Assembly: GCA_002284615.2 (NCBI GenBank)
Contig: MU069481.1
Span: 705,643-718,846, forward strand
DNA length: 13,204 nucleotides
Source: Dunaliella salina
Taxonomy: Eukaryota > Chlorophyta > Chlorophyceae > Chlamydomonadales > Dunaliellaceae
Direction: 5' to 3'
Shown: positions 1 to 8,472 of the stretch, one piece after another
Numbering within the stretch: the first letter of the stretch is position 1
How the letters are laid out: every line of letters starts with the position of its first letter
Translations under genes and position numbers: made by a program
Notes under the pieces: model-generated
The model's input: only the letters and a program-made list of their open reading frames with translations
Database searches by the model: none
What the model was told of the DNA's origin: nothing

Positions 1-569
1 CATGCACTCTTTCTTCCTTGGCTAACCAGAAAATGTTTGTAAATGGATTTCCACCAGGACCTGCACCAGGAATCTCGGTGTCTGCCACGCAGTACTGGGC
101 TTGCTTTGCTTGATATTTTGCAATAGCATCTGCACATTCATTTCTAGCGATGCCAGCATGAGACTTCACCTTGTAAATTCAAATTTTGGTATGGAAGTCT
201 CAAATGAGGGTTGAAATCATTTTGAGGACGTCTCCTTGGATATGCCTGAGGTGTCTTTCAGGATAAAGAAGTTGTTTAAGTATTTGGTTGAAAGAGATGA
301 GGCTGTCTGATGCAATATCTGCATTTTTGGTGATGATAGCAGCAGCAATTGCTGCTAATTCAGCTCTAGTGATGGTTTTAGTAATCCCAGCACCATTTGG
401 TTCTACAGAGTTCTTGCTGTCAGTGGACGGGCAGTAGACACCTGTTCCAATTCCTTGCTTACCATTGTGGACAAGGCAGCTGCCATCTGTGTATGCCCAA
501 GTTCTCCAGTCAGCAACTTTAAGAGTTCAGAGAGTACTGGATTGGCTTGGCACCAAGTCTGTATCTTGG
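1..569 (-). pseudogene. RNase H domain of the LINE polyprotein (broken, runs off the left edge)
   Basis: Ribonuclease HI-type domain that would degrade the RNA strand of the RNA:DNA hybrid during retrotransposition. Seen: YTDGS with the first catalytic Asp (487-485), RAEL with the Glu (361-359), ASDSL with the second Asp (307-305), and KVKSHAGIARNECADAIA with the last His/Asp region (Asp at 130-128). All four acidic positions are present. The domain is broken by two in-frame TGA codons (202-200 and 181-179), each one C-to-T change from CGA, and by frame changes near 570-600 and at the T3 tract 518-520. Downstream text (GAGPGGNPF, FWLAKEE) continues to the first base. By comparison with the other copies in the window, a zinc knuckle and PD-(D/E)XK nuclease are expected beyond the left edge. 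Confidence 0.9.
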
Positions 570-1266
570 ATACTTATATGTGAATTTCTAGGCTGCTTGG
601 ATACGTGTTGTTTGTCAAATGGGAGGCGTTCTAGTTTATTGAAACCTGGCATGTGGGCATGCATGGGATTTAGGACAGGTAGGCGGATGACACTCTCAAG
701 CTTCCACTCTGTAGCTTCTTTCAAGTCTCCTTTCAGGCCCTGTAGCCAGTCTTTGTTATGGTTATTAAGATGGATTCGAGCTGCAGTGTTCCAAACAGCA
801 TAGGTGCGAAGGTCCTAGGTATGCTTAGGTAAAGGTACCTCTTGGTTAGGGCAGGATTGAGGGGCGCTGTAACTAAGTTTTTCGCGAGGTACAGTTCCAA
901 GTTCGTAACAGAGGTGGGGGTAGGCAGTGAAAAGTTTGGAGTAGGGGTTGGATATCATGTTTCTTATTCCAAGCGGAAGGAACATGAATGTAGCAGTGGC
1001 CTCTGTGTTGAGAATGGCAGAGTAGATGGCATGTTGCAAAGCTTGGGTCATAATTCCCTCGTCATAAATGGGATGGCAGACTGAGAAGCCTGAGAATTTG
1101 GATGAGAAGGCATTATGCATGGCACCAAAAAAGAGTATCTTGGGAGTCCGCACTCCAATAATCCTGGTATTGTGGGTTGTGGTCTAGTGGGGAGGCCATT
1201 TTTTGGGTTACTAAAGCCCATTTTTGAAGGGCGTGATGAATGTGAGTTGGAAGGGCTCGCAAAAAA
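570..1266 (-). pseudogene. LINE polyprotein fragment, unidentified domain before RNase H
   Basis: This stretch lies between the PHD-like finger and RNase H and needs two frames: about 1266-1125 (HALQKWALVTQKMASPL, then YWSADSQDTLFW) and about 1123-570 (NAFSSKFSGFSVCHPIYDEG, then QALQHAIYSAI, then TATFMFLP). A TAG at 817-815 interrupts the second frame, which then continues with DLRTYAVWNTAARIHLNNHN. The run 'hydrophobic-P-x-Y, helix with paired Ala, then a strand ending FLP' loosely recalls the NPPY region of N6-adenine methyltransferases, but the Asn position is His and I would not assign that function. It is clearly collinear with the LINE, since coding character continues to the RNase H without a gap. 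Treat it as an element-specific domain of unknown role. Confidence 0.55.
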
Positions 1267-4200
1267 GAGTCTTAGATTTCTTGCTAGAGTACTTTCTTTC
1301 AAGTATGGATTTGCGGGAAAGGAGTCCTTGCAGCTCAGTAGCAAAGTTGCCTGGAGCTGGTGTTATTTTCTCGTGCATGCCAGCAAGCTTGGCCCCATAA
1401 AAAGCCCTGTACAGGATTTGGAGGCGGTTTGGCGATATCATACCAACACATTTGCCTTGCGTATTGTATATGCAAGCCATGTGCGCCGTGTATATTTCTG
1501 GGAGAATGAGGGGGGACGGAGTAGGAGGGGAATGGCTGTGGGATCCTGTGTCTGATGGTGCTGGATGAGGGGGTTGCTGGTCCGTGTACTTCACGAGGTC
1601 AACCTCGCGCAGCCAATATTTGCATGAACCTGTAGGCTTTATGTCTGCTTGTGGATTAGTGGGGTTTGTATCAAATATGATTTTGTTGCGCAATTCTGTG
1701 TCCAATTTCTGCTGCCATACATTGGTTTCAGTAGGTTTTTCAAAGCCCTGTCTTTCCAGATTTGAGAGGGTAGAATCTGCTGTGGGTGTTGAGAGGTTAG
1801 GCTCGCTCTGTTGTGCTTCAAACTTAAGCAAGCACTCTTTAAATTTAGGCAAAGCCTCCTGTAAATCCCCTGATTCCCAGGAGGGCTTCCAAGCGACCCT
1901 CCTGAGTTCTTGTTTAGTCTGACGCTCTCTTTTGCCTTTTTGGGCATCAATTAGGTTTGCACAGGCAGGACGTGCCCATGTGTCGGCTGTTGCAATTACT
2001 TGTCTTTGCTCATCCGAGTAGCATCCAAGCTCCTTCATGCATCCCCAATGGTACGTCTGGTGGCACACATCACAAACATACATATCAGGATGTGGATGCT
2101 CCGAGGTTCCAGTTTCATAACTTTGGTAGTAATTGCATATTTGGCTACAGGCACACTCAATATCAGTGCGAGCAGCAGGTGAGACATCTTCAGGCACAAG
2201 GTTAGCTTGTTTGAAAAGTGGCAGGGCCCATTTTTCAATTATCATAGGTGCGTAGTGCGTGTGATATTGCACTTGGATGTGGGCGGGGGAGCTTGATTGT
2301 CCTTTCTTGTTCTCTGCAAAAATTCTCCAATTATCTATGTGAGTAATATCTAAATCATGATAGAAGATTGAACTGATAGCATGGCTAGCAGTAGTCTCTT
2401 TAGCAAGTTTCTCAGCTGTGTTTTTCCTGTAGTTCCAGACTTTTGGGCCTTGGGAAAGGGAGCTTAGAGAGTGGATGGCTGGGGAAATGATCTCTCTGTC
2501 TGTATGGAGCAATTGTTCCCTCTTCTTTCTGGGTCTGTTTGTTTGAGTATCTAGGCTGTGCAGAATAAGAGTTTGTGTTTGAGGGTTGAGACAAACATCT
2601 GTCTGATGTTGGTGGTTAGTGCTAGGGGGGGTGGGCTGTGTAGGGGTATGGTGAGGAGTGCTCAGACAAGCATGTGAACTGCTATCATTTGGGCTAGCCT
2701 GGCTGAATTGGGACATGGAAGAACAAGTATTTCTCAATGCTGAGCGTGTGCGTTTGCTGGGTGGCCCTTTTGCAGTAGTATCTTGTACGGCAGGAGCCAG
2801 AGTATCCAGGCTTGCAGTGAGTTTGTCTGCAGAGGGGTGGAGTGCGTGTGTGGGAGTGATGTTGGGTGTAGCGTGGGAGCGAGTTCTTTTGCTGAGTGGC
2901 TCTTCCAGTGATTGCATATCCATTACATTTGAAAAATGTTGTGTTCCAGGACAATTAATGGGTGTAGGATGGTTGAGTGCACGTCTGAGGTGGCGTCCGG
3001 TGTGTTCGTGGGTGTAGAAAGATGTGGAACGAGGCTGTGGCAGTGGCACTGCTTCAGTGGGGGGGATTAAGCTAGGTTGGGGGTTTGCTCGTTGGGAAAT
3101 CTGGGTGTGGGGAGGCTGTTCCCCATCCATGCTGGTGTTGGTAAGGCCGCTCACATGGGTGTTGTTGATACGACGGTAAATTGGGAGGGTATTTGCTTCA
3201 GTATTTTTGTAGGCAATGATATTTTGGATTAAGGATGTGTTCGGTTCTTCTTGTGGAGCAAGGTTGACAAAAACTGCCAGCCTGTTAAGCGCAATTTTAC
3301 ATTTGTTGTTCACCTTGGGGTGTTTAGCCTGAAGTTGAGGAACTGAGATGACGTGAGTTTTGCGACGAGATGTAAGCTCATGTAGCCCGCTGATTCCCAT
3401 ATTCATCAGAGGTTGCATAATGCAGGTGATGAGAGTAGGGAGATTGTGAGGAGGAGGTTTGTGCAAGGTGAGGGCTTCACAAATGTGCTCTAGTTCCTCC
3501 TTGAACACACTAGTGCCATTTTTCATGAGATGGAGCTTGCTGGAATGCACGCAAGTCAGCTGGCAAGCGCGCATGTTATAGTTGAGCTGACGTTTAATGT
3601 GCAGATTTGTTCCTTCTCGTTTGGTGAGGTAGGTTTCAGACAAGGTATTGAGGTTTTCTATCTGCTTAGTTAGGAGGTTGAGGCTAACTGTGCGGTGTCT
3701 TACTGAGGGGTCCTCAAGGCTGGAAGAGAGAGAAAAGGCCTGGCGTCTATGGTACCCTACACAGATTGAAGTGCGTCCTAGTCCAAAATTATCTGAATCT
3801 TCATGGACCATTGCTGAAGCTGTGCTTTTCCAGAGTTTGTGTTTGTGTTTGACCATTCTGTTTATCATGGTGTCCCAGATAATAAGGTCAGTAGGGGTGC
3901 AAGGAGTTACTGCAAAGGAGTATGCAAGGCTAGGGATTACAGCTGTGCGGACTATGTTTAGTACTTGGCGTGGGGATGCATAGGATGCGTCAAGATTATC
4001 AAGCTTATTTTTGAGGTTATAAGTCATACGCTGAATCTGGTGCTTCCAGTTAAGGTCCATTGTCATTTGAACTCCCAGATAGAGGAAGGGCTCACTTGAT
4101 GCAAGGAACTGGGCCTTATGTCCTTGGATTTGAATTTTCCCCTGAAGCCTTTGATGGAGAGCTTGAGATGGAGTCACTCCATTGTAATCTTTTCTGGGAT

Positions 4201-4465
4201 GGCTGTGTAGGATGCCGGTAGCCTTAGTCTTGCTGCCGGAAATAATAAGTGCGGCCCAGTCAGAGTAGAGAGTGAGTTTTCTGGCTTGTACTTTCAGGTC
4301 TTGTATTGTGCTAGTTGGACAGAGGAGGTCATCAGCAAAGGCAGCGCTGCTAAGGTTATTTGCAAGGTGGTTGTCAGTGGTGTTTTGGTCTGGGACACAA
4401 CCATGTTTATAGCCGCGCCCTCCAACATGCAGCCAACGCAGGAGGGGCTCCATGTAGAGGAGAAA
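1267..4465 (-). pseudogene. Reverse transcriptase C-terminal palm and thumb, basic linker, PHD-like finger
   Basis: The longest open stretch of the window, over 1080 codons. Counting from the ATG at 4513 (not a true start; motif B upstream is in another frame): residues 11-30 are the end of motif B and what follows; FADD at 59-62 is RT motif C, with both Asp; YLGVQM at 145-150 is the motif typical of the LINE RT C-terminal palm; thumb to about 270. Residues 460-690 form a Pro/Thr/Ser-rich linker with two SKRTRS copies (541-546, 586-591) and PRKKRE (661-666), possibly nuclear-localisation signals. A conserved-looking segment runs from 690 to 780, then the PHD-like finger (787-851), then a charged tail. 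The frame leaves the true reading near the A6 tract at 1261-1266, so the final residues down to the stop at 1211 are out of frame. Confidence 0.9.
1961..2155 (-). other. PHD-like zinc finger domain inside the LINE polyprotein, one Cys lost
   Basis: Residues 787-851 counted from 4513. The pattern runs C-A-C-x3-C, then YVCDVC, then H-x2-C (YHWGC), then W-A-R-P-A-C. This follows the C4HC3 order of PHD fingers, including the Trp two residues before the final Cys pair. The first Cys of that last pair is Arg (codon CGT at 1972-1970, one transition from TGT). PHD fingers bind histone tails, so an intact copy could guide the element to certain chromatin; that role is inference. With a ligand missing, this copy probably does not fold fully. 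A RING-like or other treble-clef finger is the alternative. Confidence 0.65.
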
Positions 4466-5558
4466 AGAGAAAGGGTGAGAGTGTATCACCTCGAATTGTA
4501 CGTCTGTCAACATGAATTTGCTTAGTGCTAACCCCTGAGGGCAGTCTTACTTGAGTATTGGCATTTTGTATAGATTTTTTACGGTGTCAATGGCATCAGT
4601 GGGGAAGCCCAAATCATACATGATCCAGAGCATCCTGTCATGGTCAGTAGTGTTGAAGGCTGAAGTGAAATCTACAATGAGGGCATAGATGTCCTTCCCG
4701 AAAATTTTGGCATCTTCAAGTCCCATGATGACATTCTGGAGTTGGTGGATAGTGTCTTTTTGATTCCAGAAGCCAGCTTGTGTGAAGCTCAGGAGGGAGT
4801 GTGCTTCTGCATACTCATAGAGAGTATTAGTAACCATGCGTGTCCAGAGCTTGTGGAGCGTGTTGGCTAGACCAATGGGTCTGTAGGAGGATATATTTGT
4901 CTCCTCTCTTTTGTTTTTGTCAATGAGGATAGTCTCACTGATTTTCCAAGACACCGGGGTGAGGCGCGTAGCCCACATGATGATGAAGAGCTTATGAATG
5001 CTTTCTTGGATTTCGGGGGGGAGCATCCTAAGGATCTCATTCACTATGCCATCTGGACCTGGTGATTTGTTATTACTAAGGGTTTTGATGCATTCGTGAA
5101 AGGCACTTTTGTCCATGGTTTTCGAGTGGAGCCATTCTCTTTGATCCTTCCCTTCCGATTTGCCTTGTGTAATCCTTGACTGTGGAATAAATGGGTCTGG
5201 CACATGGCCAGAATGATTAGACTGCTCCCAGGGACAATTACGTGGGGCTTCGTGTGGAAGGTATTTGCCATGTTTGATATTTACTGCCCTCATAGCCTGT
5301 GTGTAATAGTTTTCAACAATCTGTGCCTGCTTGGTTGGTTCAGTCTCAATATTACCTGTCTCTGGGTCTCGGAGTGCTTGGAGACCTGTTCTCGGTTGTG
5401 CACTCTTGTCTTTAAAAGATTTCCTTGTGTGCGTGTTTGGGGTTTGTGTTGATTGTTTTTTGCATCTTTTTACGAGCAATGTTGTGGTTGTCTTTATTAC
5501 GAGTTTCATTTATGTAAGTAATGGCCTGTTTAGCACTCTCAGAGAGCTCTTGCAGTAC
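4466..5558 (-). pseudogene. Reverse transcriptase, fingers and N-terminal palm (broken)
   Basis: RNA-dependent DNA polymerase of the LINE, which would prime reverse transcription at the nicked target. Visible motifs in order: a linker end with VENYYTQAM; NNKSPGPDGI (fingers motif, about 5074-5045); SYRPIGL (about 4888-4868); QAGFWNQKDT, where the Arg usual in QAGFR is Trp; and motif A IVDFTSAFNTTDH with the catalytic Asp (about 4678-4640). Motif B (RGDTLSPFLF) lies in a different frame between 4563 and 4467. Three frames are needed: about 5558-5415, then 5413-4568, then 4563-4467. The first Met-like codon at 5509 is out of frame with the real linker, so it is not a true start. The changes fall at a T4 run on the coding strand (5414-5417) and at an A4 run (4564-4567). 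Confidence 0.9.
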
Positions 5559-5565
5559 TGACTAG

Positions 5566-6201
5566 TCATGGAAGAGGAGGGATATCAAGTTGAAGATTGT
5601 TAAGTTTGGAGATGGCTTTATAAAGGTTCGCCTTTCCTCTATTTTGCTTCAAAATAGTGGAGGTGCAGTCAGTTGTGTTGATGGCAAGGGAGGTCAGCTG
5701 AGACTGGATGTTCCTGATCAAGGACAGCTTCTTTTTCAGGTTGCGCCGTTTATTGCTTGTAGTCCTCGGGTTGTAGTGGTCGTGGTCTGAGGAGATAGCT
5801 ACCGTGCTGCACACTTTCAATGCTACTTGGTAGGAAGAGTGAATGAGGCTAGAGATGCCTTCTGCCAGAGTTTCAACTGTATCAGAGGCCGGTTCATTGC
5901 AGAGTGTCTCAAGTTTTTTAGTTTGTTTGGCAGGTGTGTTTTTAAGACTATCTAAAAACTCAATGGCTTCTGTACAGGCTGGGTCAAGGGTTTGCAGCAA
6001 TTTTTCAAGGTTTTGGGGGACCCCATGCGCTGGGTCTTGCAAGGAATGTGTGAATGCTTTTCTGTCAGAGTCACTGATAGGGCGAACAAGGACTTTTTGT
6101 GGGCTTTGCGCAGGGACTTGTGGTTCTTTTAGGAAGGGAATATGAATCTGAAGGATGTTAAGAAGTATGTTAGCTATGTGTGGGACATGATCTAGCAAAG
6201 A
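5566..6201 (-). pseudogene. LINE polyprotein fragment: possible APE tail plus pre-RT linker
   Basis: An open stretch of about 210 codons in the first frame of the left LINE. It starts with S-L-L-D-H-V-P. This resembles the terminal SDHxP motif of APE-type endonucleases with the Ser altered, which would place the 5' truncation inside the endonuclease domain; this is inference. The rest is a hydrophilic linker with no known fold that I recognise: a stretch ending in VRPISDSDRKAF, an acidic helix-like part, then a basic helix-like part (NKRRNLKKKLSLIRN) and KQNRGKANLYKAISKL. Such linkers normally lie between endonuclease and RT. The stop at 5568-5566 is followed by a frame change, after which the linker seems to continue in another frame (about 5558-5415, starting VLQELSESAKQA). 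No start codon is credible, so this is an internal fragment. Confidence 0.6.
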
Positions 6202-6260
6202 AAGTTTTTTTTTTGGATGGCATTTTCAATATTATAAATTTTTTTGGGCTTTGTCTTTGG
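6202..6260 (-). other. A/T-rich junction between two LINE copies
   Basis: Between the stop side of the upstream nuclease remnant and the first recognisable codons of the left LINE there are about 60 bases, very rich in A on the coding strand. They include an A10 run (6205-6214) and an A7 run (6238-6244). It may be the poly(A) tail of the upstream copy or the priming site of the downstream one. No coding signal is visible. Confidence 0.4.
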
Positions 6261-6593
6261 TTAGGCAAGTTTGCAGAGGGCATCAATAGCGTAAAAATTG
6301 AAGATAGTTGCAGCAACTCCTATTAGTATTGTGTGCAATGTGACTCTGTTATTGCGGTGTGTGCCACGGACATTTTTAGTGCGTGGGCTGTCAATGGTGT
6401 ATTTGTGCTGATTTTGTGCTATGTAGAGTATTTGTTCAGGTTTGGTGTCAGAGCAAAATTTTAGCTCAATGAGGTGGATATCTCCATCTCTGGGATTCAT
6501 ATTTTGCGGGTGATGTGTGGGGTCTCTGCCTTCAAGGGGCATAACTATAATGCCATCAGGGCGACTGAGCTGTATACACCCACTGCACCACAT
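6261..6593 (-). pseudogene. Remnant of LINE restriction-like endonuclease (PD-(D/E)XK)
   Basis: A 110-codon open stretch, clearly homologous to the C-terminal nuclease at 10242-11045. Shared blocks are SRPD, then HLIE(L/I)KFC.DT(K/R)PE, then V.LH.ILIGV..TI. Residues P12-D13 and E43-L44-K45 form the P-D...E-x-K core of restriction-like endonucleases, the C-terminal nuclease of R2-type and Dualen-type LINEs that nicks the target. The PD-to-ExK spacing is 30 residues here against about 55 in the other copy, so a variable loop is deleted or diverged. It ends early (DALCKLA, then stop) and lacks the C-terminal helix region of the other copy. Its zinc knuckle upstream is not recognisable. It is a separate, more decayed copy lying head-to-tail upstream of the left LINE. 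Confidence 0.75.
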
Positions 6594-6947
6594 TGGGTGA
6601 TTTTTTTGGGATTTGGACTCCGTAGAATATTGTTGCCATAAAATGGAGTGAAAAGACCCAGTGGTTGGTGAGATACAGAACTAGTTTGCGCTGCTGACCT
6701 TACTGCACCCCCCCCCCCCCGGTACGGCCCCCGTGGAGCCTCCAAAACTTTCATGAGGAGAATTGATGATTGGAATTTGTATTGTATTCCAAGAATGCGT
6801 ATCGGTACTGTCAGAGAGAATCTAGGCTATGCATGCTGTTACCTAAAGGCAAAAACAGCAGGACCAGTACTGTAGCGCTGCAGCACCCAGGTCTCGCTGA
6901 GCAAGGGTGCGCAAAGCTCAGTTCTAACCATGCAGCGTCATTCTGGT
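6594..6947. other. Intergenic stretch, C13 tract, no gene seen
   Basis: No coding motif was recognised on either strand. A run of 13 C lies at 6708-6720, directly followed by GGTACGG. Short open frames here show no family features. Confidence 0.5.
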
Positions 6948-7193
6948 TTTATGATTGTGTTATTAAATCACTCCCAAAGCGATCCTCCGTCCCAAATGTC
7001 CTGAATGGCCAATGAACCAGTTTGGACCAATCTGGACTACCGGTGGAGGGCATGAGTGTTCTGTTCTATTGCATTGGTATTGGATTAGTTATAAAGCGAT
7101 TCTGCACCTCAAATCCTAAATTCTATTCTGGTTCTATTAAATTGGTATTTGATAAGTCGTAAGTGGTTCTGTGCCTCAAATCTTGCATGCAAG
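6948..7193. repeat. Degenerate tandem repeat, period about 68 bp
   Basis: Two adjacent copies start at 7063 and 7131, both GTTCTATT(G/A)(C/A)ATTGGTAT at the left and TTCTG(C/T)(A/G)CCTCAAATC at the right. A weaker third copy upstream (about 6955-7008) shares ATTAAATCA, AAAGCGAT and CCCAAATG. The copy starting at 7131 ends near a perfect 12-bp palindrome CTTGCATGCAAG (7182-7193). This is non-coding satellite-like or mobile-element debris. Confidence 0.55.
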
Positions 7194-7639
7194 ATGGTCC
7201 AACCTTGAGGGGTCAGAACCATTGAACGTCGACTCAACAGAGTGTGCTTATGACGTTAGTCAGGAATCGTTTTATCTGGTTACAATAACCTCCGATGTTC
7301 CTTAGTTCTACATGAAAACAGCATGTCAAAGGGACGTTCGCAATGTCTGATCGGTGGTAGCCGTTCATTCTAATTTCAGCCATTTCCCCCAAAGAAAATT
7401 CAGCACAAGGGGCATCAAATAGGTCGATTTTTGGCCTCCTCCTTTCCTTTTGGATATGCAGGATGTTAGCAAATCATATACAGTTGATGGAAAAACATTT
7501 GGTAGTAAAATTTGGTCCCAGAGTGGATCTGTGAGCCCTTTTTACGTTATCAAAGGCCAGGAAAGTCATTTGGGGTCCTCCAATTTTCTTCATTTTGTAA
7601 TATTTTTGCAAATAAAACGTCTGGCATGGTAAGATTTCA
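7194..7639. other. Intergenic, nothing recognised
   Basis: Mixed-composition DNA with an A/T-rich right half. I see no motif, no convincing frame and no clear repeat with other parts of the window. Confidence 0.4.
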
Positions 7640-7830
7640 GATAAAAACACGAGAAAGAGAGCACGTCTGGTCAGTGTAAGCCCAATAGCCCCCCTGGCTC
7701 TTCCCCTAACTGTGACCTTTGTCTGGCTGATGATCTTCAAGATGAAAAGCATATCATCCTCTTTTGTACTCACCCTCAGGATTGTTTGCATGAAGTTTGC
7801 ATCTGTGCATACCCATTGCGGGGCTCATGG
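7640..7830 (+). pseudogene. LINE C-terminal zinc-knuckle fragment (A)
   Basis: In one frame (about 7700-7770) the text reads N-C-D-L-C, then LADDLQDEKHIILFC, then THPQ. This is a complete C-x2-C-x9-H-x4-C zinc knuckle of the type that closes many LINE polyproteins after the RT. The acidic QDEKH before the last ligand is shared with the fragment at 8473. Flanking text is short and in poor frame, and a low-complexity T/A stretch follows. It is a scrap of a LINE related to, but not the same as, the left element. Its four ligands are all kept, unlike the other two scraps with a recognisable knuckle. Confidence 0.55.
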
Positions 7831-7835
7831 TGTGT

Positions 7836-7872
7836 TTAAGTTTTTTTTTAAGTTTTTTTAAGTGTTTAAGTT
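7836..7872. repeat. Low-complexity TTTAAG / T-rich repeat
   Basis: Repeated GTTTAAGTTTTTTT-type units separated by T runs. Probably slippage-derived. Confidence 0.5.
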
Positions 7873-8024
7873 TTATTGATAATAGCTGGCTGACGAAACA
7901 ACCAAGTTGCTTTGTCTTGAGGGAACCCTTAACATGTGTTTTATTTGTATGTTTTTTTTTCTGTATGTGCACTAAGTAAATAATTTTTCCCACTTTTCTG
8001 CAACACTTACACTAACACACTTAC

Positions 8025-8257
8025 CATCATTGGTGCAGAAGGCCTTTAAATCAAACAGCGCACACACCCTTTTGTGTCCCAACACAGTACCTAAAGATCT
8101 GGGTAAAGAGTCAGAAGGAATGTGAGTAGGATTAGGCTTCGTGCCCACTACTTGAAGGTTGAATCCTGTTAATGGCTGGGTGGTTCAAACATGTGCGACA
8201 AGTGTGAGTGTGCTGAAGTCCAGGACAAGAAAAGCATTCTTTCCTATTGCACTTACC
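8025..8257 (-). pseudogene. Possible decayed pair of spliced exons, kinase-loop-like
   Basis: Two strong donor sites sit on the minus strand: CTG|GTAAGT with the exon ending at 8257, and GATG|GTAAGT with the exon ending at 8025. Between them a GT...AG intron (8256-8099, 158 bp) ends in TTTACCCAG. The upstream exon is open from about 8418 and reads LTKNNLKVIHLDLCFGANGS, then YNVLGSGHVILGC. This hints at a glycine-loop region (LGSG..., V.LG) of a protein kinase. The second exon, 74 bp (8098-8025), carries GTQKGVCAV and then an in-frame TGA; one frame over it reads DLKAFCTND. Splice signals are good but the product is weak, so a decayed gene fragment is the best guess. The kinase link is a low-confidence inference. 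Confidence 0.25.
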
Positions 8258-8472
8258 AGTTTATTACAGCCTAAAATGACATGCCCACTGCCCAGCACAT
8301 TGTAGCTGCCGTTCGCTCCAAAGCAAAGATCAAGATGAATGACTTTGAGGTTGTTCTTCGTGAGCAAATCATCCATGACTAGAGATGGCTGGACAATCTG
8401 ACTCCCCAAGAACCCCAATGCTTCCAGCAGGATTATGAGGACGTATCACACACTTAGGCATTCCAATAGGCA

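Larger units (their letters stand above)
1..6201 (-). mobile_element. Decayed 5'-truncated LINE retrotransposon (Dualen/RandI-like)
   Basis: One non-LTR retrotransposon copy is read from right to left and continues past the left edge. Order of parts: possible endonuclease tail (about 6201-6150), linker, reverse transcriptase (about 5430-3700), Pro/Thr-rich basic linker, PHD-like finger (2155-1961), unidentified domain (about 1266-570), RNase H (about 520-100). A single polyprotein with RNase H downstream of RT, in a family whose paralogues in this window end in a PD-(D/E)XK nuclease, fits the Dualen/RandI clade; that assignment is inference. Breaks seen: frame changes near 5565, 5414, 4565, 4465, 1263, 1120, 570-600 and 519, and in-frame stops at 815-817, 200-202 and 179-181. 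The upstream APE body is missing, so the copy is 5'-truncated near the A-rich tract at 6205-6214. It cannot encode a working polyprotein as written. Confidence 0.85.

Noticed and set aside
465..1555. Plus-strand open frames opposite the LINE (465-803, 842-1084, 1115-1555).
   Set aside because: They are antisense to the RNase H and upstream domain and have no family features.
1..6201. A variant genetic code (TAG/TAA read as Gln), suggested by in-frame TAG codons in the LINE.
   Set aside because: The open stretch of over 1080 codons uses CAA/CAG for Gln throughout and has no internal TAG, TAA or TGA, and frameshifts accompany the stops. Decay explains it better.
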